Origin: Dactylococcopsis salina PCC 8305
Lineage (GTDB): Bacteria; Cyanobacteriota; Cyanobacteriia; Cyanobacteriales; Rubidibacteraceae
Reading direction: 5' to 3'
Assembly (NCBI RefSeq): GCF_000317615.1
Contig: NC_019780.1
Coordinates: 1,819,840 to 1,883,839 of the forward strand
DNA length: 64,000 bases
Shown here one piece after another: positions 58,116 through 64,000 of this stretch; positions within the stretch are counted from its first letter, which is position 1, and each line of letters begins with the position of its first letter. The notes beneath the pieces were generated by a model. It saw only the letters and a program-made list of their open reading frames with translations, did not search any database and was not told the DNA's origin. The position numbers and the translations under genes were made by a program.

Positions 58116-58340
58116 CTACAAGATGTAACTATAGATAATGACTACAATTCCTGCTTTTAATCGTTTCCGATAACCAATATCAATTAGTTTAATAATCGAA
58201 ATCGCTTCTCTCGTTCCGATCGGGATGCCAATTTTGGGTAAGAAATGACTGCGTAAAAACCGTTTTAATAAAATGGTAACGCCAAACGTCGCCACCACCA
58301 AAACCAACTTCCAAATCACCGTAAAAGAAATGGCATCCAT
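58116..58340 (-). CDS. Small membrane-like hypothetical ORF
   Basis: 74 residues, mostly hydrophobic: FTVIWKLVLVVATFGVTILLKRF and the end RLKAGIVVIIYSYIL. The last codons are encoded by the gtagggtgggcattgcccac hairpin region, so the C-terminus is probably repeat-derived. It starts 26 bp downstream of the ccs1 stop on the same strand. A short membrane protein or fragment; low certainty. Confidence 0.4.
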   Translation of the reverse strand: MDAISFTVIWKLVLVVATFGVTILLKRFLRSHFLPKIGIPIGTREAISIIKLIDIGYRKRLKAGIVVIIYSYIL

Positions 58341-58365
58341 GACAATCCCAAAAAGATTTTATCTC

Positions 58366-59721
58366 TTAACCTTTCTCGCTGCTTGATGTAACAAGTTGCG
58401 GTTGTTGCTTTTCTAATGCGGTTAGGATGGCTAAAAATTCTTGTTCAAACCCGACTTGGGCGCGATTTGTTTTCCCTCCTAAATAAAGAGAATTATCCAC
58501 TTTTAACGCCCAAATTTGTGAGTGAGAAACGTAACTCATTACCACTCCCACCATTAGTAAACCAAAGCCAGTATAAACGATCGGAATCCCTGGATCAGCT
58601 TTAATTTGTAATCCAGTTGAACCAATTAATTTTTGCACTTTTAGGGTAATTCCTTCCACTTCAATTCCCATCCCTGGACGTACCACACCCGTTAATTTTC
58701 CCGCCGTATCATACACCAAAAGCGTCCCTTTCAAGTCACGAGTCAGCAAAGACACCCCTTGACTGAGATCAGGTTTAATGGGAACCCATGTTCCCCATAA
58801 ATTCCCCTCTCCTTCCTGATTTAATTTCGCCATAGGAAGTCTAAAAATGGGACTATTATTAATCTGTACTGTTACCGCCGCAATTCCCCAGTCGGTTTGA
58901 TAAAAAGTAACTCCGTCGTAGCGTAACGGTTGATTGACGTGGATGGTTTCTTGTTTCAATTCGTTTCCTTTGAGATCAACCACTGATAAGTCGGAGTAAA
59001 ACTGATCAATCTCTCCTTCTTGTGTATAATCAATCCAAAAGTCATTAACTCGCACTTGCCAATCTTGGGGAATTTGCGCCTTAGACAGTTTTCCCGCTTC
59101 AAAAATGTTCTTGACTTGAAACGTCTCTCCAGTGGCGACCATTTCCTGCGCCATAAAACCTGTAAAAGCGCCCCAAATCGCACCAACAAGGATGATTAAC
59201 ATACTAATATGAACCACAATCGGACCAATACGTCCCATGATTCCTTTCCTAGCGTAAAGTTGGTTTCCCTCTTGAAAGATTTTGTAGCGGTGTTGTTTTA
59301 ATTCGGGGATGAGTTGGTCGAGGGTGAGGTATGATAATTCGGTACTGAGGGCGAGTTTTTCAAACTGACTGGGACGTTTATAATACTGCCAACGTCGTGC
59401 TGATTTTAAGGTGGGAAGTTGACGGGTAAAGCTACAGGCGGTTAAACTACTTCCGAAAACTACTAGAAGAGTGACAAACCACCAAGTGGTATAAACATGA
59501 TCTAAGCCTAATGTTAGAATCACTTTCCAAGAGAGAAATCCCAGAATAGCGGGGTCTTCTGGATAGTTGTTTTGGTAGAAAGAGACACTTTGTCCTTGTT
59601 CGATAATTGTACCCGAAATGCTGAAAAGGGCGATCGAGAGCAGTAAAATAATGGCTAAACGTAGATCAGCTAAACCCGAGATTAATTGCCGCCAGCCTTG
59701 TTTAAAAGTGATTTGAGTCAT
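58366..59721 (-). CDS. ccs1: Cytochrome c biogenesis protein Ccs1 (ResB-like)
   Basis: 451 residues. With CcsA forms the System II haem-delivery complex maturing c-type cytochromes on the lumenal side. ResB-fold landmarks: hydrophobic segments near the N-terminus ([38 protein letters not shown]), a third before the large lumenal domain ([20 protein letters not shown]), [19 protein letters not shown] in the soluble domain, and a C-terminal helix ([26 protein letters not shown]). Downstream of ccdA by 28 bp in one transcription unit. Confidence 0.94.
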   Translation of the reverse strand: MTQITFKQGWRQLISGLADLRLAIILLLSIALFSISGTIIEQGQSVSFYQNNYPEDPAILGFLSWKVILTLGLDHVYTTWWFVTLLVVFGSSLTACSFTRQLPTLKSARRWQYYKRPSQFEKLALSTELSYLTLDQLIPELKQHRYKIFQEGNQLYARKGIMGRIGPIVVHISMLIILVGAIWGAFTGFMAQEMVATGETFQVKNIFEAGKLSKAQIPQDWQVRVNDFWIDYTQEGEIDQFYSDLSVVDLKGNELKQETIHVNQPLRYDGVTFYQTDWGIAAVTVQINNSPIFRLPMAKLNQEGEGNLWGTWVPIKPDLSQGVSLLTRDLKGTLLVYDTAGKLTGVVRPGMGIEVEGITLKVQKLIGSTGLQIKADPGIPIVYTGFGLLMVGVVMSYVSHSQIWALKVDNSLYLGGKTNRAQVGFEQEFLAILTALEKQQPQLVTSSSEKG

Positions 59722-59749
59722 TGTTATTAACGATACTTAATGCAGGTGA

Positions 59750-60490
59750 TTAAAATTGTGTCGCAGGTAAGCGTAAAAGTAGGGAAAAGACCCCAAACCC
59801 GATCAGTAACGCGCCACTGATGGGAGTGATCCAAGTTCCCCAACGACGAAATTCCAGAAATTTCTTGATGGAAGCGGTAAAAATACCAGCAATGACTAAA
59901 GGCGTAACATAGCCTGCGGTATAAGATAATAATAATCCCGCTCCCAAAATTAAATCTTGACTACTGGCAACCCACGCCAATAAACTCGCCAAAACAGGGG
60001 TACTACAGGGAGACGCGACTAAGCCAAAGGTTAATCCTAGTAAGTAGGAACGAATTGAGGGAGGAAAGTCGTCTTTAATCCATTGTGTGCCACCAAAAGA
60101 CGGAAAACGCAGGGGGATGATTTCTAAAAGGTTTAATCCCATCAAAATCGCGATCGCGCTTACAATAATCGGCAGACCAACGCCCACTTGTCCATAAACT
60201 TGTCCGAAACCCGCCGCAAATACACCGAGTCCTGCTAAAGTAGTGGCTAATCCGAGGGCAAACCAACTAGACTTCCATAAGGCATCTTTACGTCCTTCTG
60301 TTTCCGATGCACCAATATAGCCAACAGTAATCGGTAACATAGAAAGCATACAAGGAGTGAGACTGGTAAGTAAACCAGCGACAAAGATAATTCCCACACT
60401 CACTGGACTGAGTTGATTTAACTGTTGAGAAACCAACTGATCTGCTAATTGTTGCAGTTGGTAGAGAAAAAGTTGTAAATTTTCTAGCAT
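59750..60490 (-). CDS. ccdA: Thiol-disulfide interchange protein CcdA
   Basis: 246 residues, six hydrophobic helices. CcdA carries reducing equivalents across the membrane to keep apocytochrome c cysteines reduced for Ccs. Cys pair in the membrane: LTSLTPCMLSMLPITVGYIG and LVASPCSTPVLASLLAWVAS. Topology and length fit the cyanobacterial type. First gene of ccdA-ccs1; the pair is divergent from the GAF-phosphatase gene. Confidence 0.95.
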   Translation of the reverse strand: MLENLQLFLYQLQQLADQLVSQQLNQLSPVSVGIIFVAGLLTSLTPCMLSMLPITVGYIGASETEGRKDALWKSSWFALGLATTLAGLGVFAAGFGQVYGQVGVGLPIIVSAIAILMGLNLLEIIPLRFPSFGGTQWIKDDFPPSIRSYLLGLTFGLVASPCSTPVLASLLAWVASSQDLILGAGLLLSYTAGYVTPLVIAGIFTASIKKFLEFRRWGTWITPISGALLIGFGVFSLLLRLPATQF

Positions 60491-60635
60491 GAGAAACTGA
60501 TCATAAATGGGTCTTCTGTTTGCATCTTAGCTTAATTGAAGTTCTGTCACCGATGAGAGATTGACCTGATAAAAATTTAGAGGTAGTATTACCTCCACGC
60601 TTATTGTTTTCAAACCAAGTGTTAATTATAATCTT

Positions 60636-62039
60636 ATGACTGCTTTACCAGCGCGAGAACCTGCTTCGGAAAATAATGCTTTTGAACGGAAAAATTCTAG
60701 GCAAGAAACACCCGTTTCTACTCTGAAGGAACTGGTGGCAAATTTGAGACGAGAACAAAATAAAGTGCAAAATCTTTTAAGTTCTTTGGGCTTTGCTTTG
60801 CGTAGTTTTAATAATCTCAATCAGTTTTTAGAGATTATTCCGTTAATGGCAACTCGCGTTTCTGATAGTGATGGTAGTGCTTTATTACTTTATAAAGGGG
60901 AAGGGAAAATCAGTTTAGAACAAGTGCATTGTCAAGGGGGATTGGCTTGTCAAGAAGTGCGACAAGGCATTGCTAAGGTGACTCGTGAATTAGGGAAAAA
61001 AAATACGTCTCAAGCTGAAGAAATAGTCGCTTTAGATGCTTTGTTGGAAAAGGCTTTACCAACGGATATTAGGTTATTTGGAACGCCAATTTTAGCGAAA
61101 GGAAAAGAACGAGGAAGGTTGTATGTTTTTACGCGCGATCGCGCCTATGAATGGACATTAAGCCGACAAAAATTAGTGCAATTAGTGGCGGATCAAGTGG
61201 CGGTTGCGATCGCGAATAATGATCTCGCGGTGGAAGTGCGTCAAAAAGAAAAGCTCGATCGAGAATTGGAAGTGGCGACAGATATCCAGTTTCATCTTCT
61301 CCCCCGTAAATACCCCAAAATCCAAGGACTTGATCTCGCGGCGGCTTGTCGAACGGCAAATCGGGTGGGAGGAGACTATTATGATTTTATTCCCGCGAAT
61401 TATGATCAACCCCAAAGCAAAACCGAAACCGACGAAACGATCGGGAGTAGTCAGCCTTGGAGTATTGTCATCGGTGATGTCATGGGAAAAGGTGTTCCTG
61501 CAGGATTAATTATGACCATGACACGGGGAATGCTGAGGGCAGAAGTTTTAAATCACCACTCACCAGCGAAGATTCTCGAACATCTGAATCATGTGATGTA
61601 TGATGATTTAGAAAGTTCTCATCGCTTTGTTACGCTTTTCTACTCCCAATATGACCCGAAAACTCGTCGCTTATCTTACAGTAATGCAGCGCATAATCCC
61701 CCTTTATGGTGGCAAGCCAGTACAAATACTGTCCAGCGTTTGGATACGTTAGGAATGTTGGTGGGATTAGATACTGATTCCAAATATGAAGAAGCCACCG
61801 CACAACTCGATCGCGGCGATACGGTTTTATATTACACCGATGGCTTTACCGATGCGGTGAATGTGAAGGGACAACGGTTTGAGGAAGAAAATTTAATTCA
61901 ATGTTTCCAGAAAGCGGCGGCGCAACAGTACACCCCAGAAGCAATTGTGAAACATCTTTTTGATCAAGTACAAGCCTTTATTGGTGATCAAAAACGCTCG
62001 ATCGATGATATGACCCTAGTTGTGATTCAAGTTTGTTGA
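60636..62039 (+). CDS. GAF-domain SpoIIE/PP2C-type serine phosphatase
   Basis: 467 residues. N-terminal coiled helix, GAF-like sensor domain (about 45-200; FLEIIPLMATRVSDSDGSALLLYKG to LVADQVAVAIANNDL), then RsbU-type PP2C phosphatase: REVATDIQFHLLP-type linker ELEVATDIQFHLLPRKYP, NRVGGDYYDFI, VIGDVMGKGVPAGLIMTMTRG, SNAAHNPPLWW and YTDGFTDAVNVKGQRF. Metal-coordinating Asp residues are in GGDYYD, GDVMGKG and TDG. Probably controls an anti-anti-sigma partner; the target is not in the window. Confidence 0.92.
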   Translation: MTALPAREPASENNAFERKNSRQETPVSTLKELVANLRREQNKVQNLLSSLGFALRSFNNLNQFLEIIPLMATRVSDSDGSALLLYKGEGKISLEQVHCQGGLACQEVRQGIAKVTRELGKKNTSQAEEIVALDALLEKALPTDIRLFGTPILAKGKERGRLYVFTRDRAYEWTLSRQKLVQLVADQVAVAIANNDLAVEVRQKEKLDRELEVATDIQFHLLPRKYPKIQGLDLAAACRTANRVGGDYYDFIPANYDQPQSKTETDETIGSSQPWSIVIGDVMGKGVPAGLIMTMTRGMLRAEVLNHHSPAKILEHLNHVMYDDLESSHRFVTLFYSQYDPKTRRLSYSNAAHNPPLWWQASTNTVQRLDTLGMLVGLDTDSKYEEATAQLDRGDTVLYYTDGFTDAVNVKGQRFEEENLIQCFQKAAAQQYTPEAIVKHLFDQVQAFIGDQKRSIDDMTLVVIQVC

Positions 62040-62080
62040 TTTTTGTTATTGGTGATTGGTTATTGGTTATTGGTTATTCA
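62040..62080. repeat. attggttattggttattggt tandem octamers
   Basis: Short direct repeats ttggttattgg between the convergent phosphatase and cyclo-ligase genes. Same character as other simple repeats in the window. Confidence 0.7.
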
Positions 62081-62683
62081 TTACTCCCCTTGTCTCCCGT
62101 ATTTTGATAACTGGTCACTGTTAATGATCAATCGTTGATCTGTACAAACCCCATCCAGGGGAACATCCCAAGCATCAGTAGGTAACTCGGAAACCAAAGC
62201 CAGATCAAAAACAATGCCAATTTTAGAAATCCTTCGCCATTGGGGTTGAGCAAACAATCGATCGTAAAAGCCGCCCCCATATCCCAACCGATACCCACGA
62301 GAATCACAAGCAACGGCTGGCACTAAAATCAAATCGACAGCTTCAGGAGAACAAATTGGCGCAGAAGGTAAAGGTTCTCGAATCCCAAACCCACCCTTCG
62401 TTAAAGCGTCTCCAGGCTTCCAAAAATGCCAACTCAGTTCATTTTCCACACAGCGAGGCACTCCCCAACTATAAACACTGAGATTGAATAAAGGATCAAG
62501 ACTGGGTTCGGAACGAAAATAAAAATAACTGAGGATCGTTCCCCCCTCAGACACAACAGAAGACATATCTAAATATTGATTTAATGCTTCACAGATCGCC
62601 TGACTTTTATTGTCCCATTCTTGCTCAGAGAGGGATTTTCGAGCTTGTAGCAATTCTTTTCGTAATCTCTTTTTATCTACCAT
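62081..62683 (-). CDS. 5-formyltetrahydrofolate cyclo-ligase
   Basis: 200 residues from the ATG at 62683 (MVDKKRLRKELLQARKSLSEQEWDNKSQAI). The frame extends 21 codons upstream (to 62746) but without family similarity. Converts 5-formyl-THF to 5,10-methenyl-THF with ATP. Conserved SxxxxxW, then DLILVPAVACDSRGYRLGYGGGFYDRLFAQ (signature GYGGGFYDR), and a C-terminal DVPLDGVCTDQ. Slightly compact but complete. Confidence 0.92.
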   Translation of the reverse strand: MVDKKRLRKELLQARKSLSEQEWDNKSQAICEALNQYLDMSSVVSEGGTILSYFYFRSEPSLDPLFNLSVYSWGVPRCVENELSWHFWKPGDALTKGGFGIREPLPSAPICSPEAVDLILVPAVACDSRGYRLGYGGGFYDRLFAQPQWRRISKIGIVFDLALVSELPTDAWDVPLDGVCTDQRLIINSDQLSKYGRQGE

Positions 62684-62858
62684 TTTTCCCCTTAAAAGCG
62701 TAGGAAGTGCTAAATGTCTCTTCCCAGAGAGCAAAATCTCTGCCATGCTATAAATGTAAAGGTTCGTTAAGAAAACTCAGATTCTCCCGATTCACCAACA
62801 GGGAAATCATTGAGGCATTTTACCGAAACCAGCCGTTCATTTATCAAATCACAATTAT

Positions 62859-63917
62859 ATGACCAAAACGATACCAAAAACGCCCAAGGATGCTTCGCAG
62901 GAGTTAATTAATTCTGAGATACGGTTACGAGATGTGATCAAAACGATTCCGAAAGAATGTTTTCAGAAAAATCCGCGTAAAGCCTGGTCATCGGCGTTAA
63001 TGAGTGTCATCGCCGCCGCCATTGGTTACAGCGCCATCGCCTTTTCCCCTTGGTTTCTTTTGCCCTTCGCTTGGATTTTTACGGGAACTGCATTAACAGG
63101 ATGGTTTGTAATCGCCCATGACTGTGGACATCGATCGTTTGCCAAAAAGCCTTGGGTGAATGACATAGTGGGTCACATTTTTTTACTTCCTTTGATTTAT
63201 CCCTTTCACAGTTGGCGTGTGCTTCACAATATCCATCACCAGCACACCAATAAACTGACAACCGATAATGCCTGGCATCCTTGGCTAACGGAAGATTATG
63301 ACAAAACCCCAAAACTATTACGTTTTTTAGAAAGTCCTTTTCATGGACGGTTATGGTGGCTTTCCTCGATTTTTCACTGGGGAAGTCTTCACTTTTTACC
63401 TTCTGCGGTTGTGCCGCGTGAACAGGGAAAAGTCAAATTATCTGTTACCGTCGTCGCTATTTTTTCTCTTGTGTTCTTTCCCACTCTCTTGCTGACGGTG
63501 GGAGTTTGGGGAGTGGTGAAGTTTTGGTTAATGCCTTGGCTGGTTTATCACTTCTGGATGAGTACCTTTACTTTAGTTCACCACACCGACACCGACATTC
63601 CCTTCCGCTACGCTGACAATTGGAACGAAGTGGAATCACAACTTAGCGGAACAGTTCATTGTGATTATCCACGCTGGATTGAGTTTCTCTGTCACGATAT
63701 CAATGTTCATATTCCCCATCATGTTTCTGTTGGCATTCCCGCTTACAACTTACGTTTGGCTCACGAGAGTTTACTGGAAAATTGGGGAGAGTATTTACAA
63801 CTACGGACGTTTTCTTGGGGAATGATGAAAGAGATTGTGGATCAATGTCATGTTTACGAGCCAGAAGTGGCTTATCTCTCCTATAAAGCATATAACAGAA
63901 GAAACGCTTCTGATTAG
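62859..63917 (+). CDS. desA: Delta-12 acyl-lipid desaturase
   Basis: 352 residues. Membrane di-iron enzyme introducing a second double bond into oleoyl chains, important for cold tolerance of thylakoid lipids. Three His boxes: HDCGH (87-91), HNIHHQH (123-129) and HIPHH (284-288), each between hydrophobic spans. NAWHPWLTEDYDKTP and CDYPRWIEFLCHDINVHIPHH fit cyanobacterial DesA. DesA is preferred over delta-15 DesB from the N-terminus, moderately sure. Stop at 63915-63917, about 80 bp to the window end with no further gene. Confidence 0.93.
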   Translation: MTKTIPKTPKDASQELINSEIRLRDVIKTIPKECFQKNPRKAWSSALMSVIAAAIGYSAIAFSPWFLLPFAWIFTGTALTGWFVIAHDCGHRSFAKKPWVNDIVGHIFLLPLIYPFHSWRVLHNIHHQHTNKLTTDNAWHPWLTEDYDKTPKLLRFLESPFHGRLWWLSSIFHWGSLHFLPSAVVPREQGKVKLSVTVVAIFSLVFFPTLLLTVGVWGVVKFWLMPWLVYHFWMSTFTLVHHTDTDIPFRYADNWNEVESQLSGTVHCDYPRWIEFLCHDINVHIPHHVSVGIPAYNLRLAHESLLENWGEYLQLRTFSWGMMKEIVDQCHVYEPEVAYLSYKAYNRRNASD

Positions 63918-64000
63918 AGTCTGATGGTTTCTTGGGACTAAGTTTTACAAAAAATTAAACTTTGTGACGTTCGATCGCGCAATCTGGGAAGAAGGTGCTA

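Overview
The window is chromosomal DNA of a cyanobacterium. The palindrome GCGATCGC and its core CGATCG occur throughout. The gene set is that of an oxygenic phototroph: ferredoxin-thioredoxin reductase (ftrC), dark-operative protochlorophyllide reductase (chlB), a CRR7-type NDH-1 protein, System II cytochrome c maturation (ccs1/ccdA), a plant-type delta-12 desaturase (desA) and a group 2 sigma factor. The moderate GC content and heavy load of short interspersed repeats suggest a unicellular, possibly halotolerant lineage, but that is inference only.

Layout. 1-3.1 kb: the end of an RNA methyltransferase gene and a large subtilisin-fold protease with dockerin-like repeats. 3.1-5.3 kb: a repeat-only block of 41-bp tandem units and four ~330-bp units. 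5.3-7.7 kb: ftrC, DUF309, a hypothetical gene, ygfZ and an orphan HicB-like gene, all in one direction. 7.8-13.6 kb: a glutaredoxin-like gene (minus strand), then rimP-nusA, clpS, mutL and eno. 13.6-18.1 kb: a minus-strand operon in which a crr7-like gene is followed by six tandem paralogues of an Rpn/DUF4351-type PD-(D/E)XK protein. Three are full length, two are short in-frame derivatives lacking the nuclease core, and one short copy is broken. 18.1-31.7 kb: aspartase/fumarase, a fasciclin protein, a hydrolase, a HAD phosphatase, queG, ligA, a chorismate-using synthase, a sigma factor and glpD. 32-39.8 kb: an AGCS symporter, a RluD-type pseudouridine synthase, a PPC protein, surE, tRNA-Lys, a CDC48-like AAA ATPase and pdxA. 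39.8-49 kb: a thioredoxin-like gene, chlB, a globin, a TPR protein and cobN. 50.2-53.1 kb: a three-gene GDP-fucose/exopolysaccharide operon. 53.1-64 kb: a CPA2 antiporter, a cell-wall amidase, murI, ccs1, ccdA, a GAF-SpoIIE phosphatase, 5-formyl-THF cyclo-ligase and desA.

Almost every intergenic gap over 150 bp holds short interspersed repeats: a hairpin element around acccaacctac, C-rich hairpins, GGCAAGA heptamer arrays, small MITE-like elements with terminal inverted repeats, and cases of one repeat inserted in another. I saw no transposase, integrase, CRISPR array or rRNA.

The most unusual locus is the Rpn-like gene array at 13.6-18.1 kb. Short nuclease-less forms with a shared deletion junction sit directly upstream of near-identical full-length nucleases. 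This recalls the published idea that small C-terminal Rpn products restrain full-length Rpn nucleases. Function here is untested.
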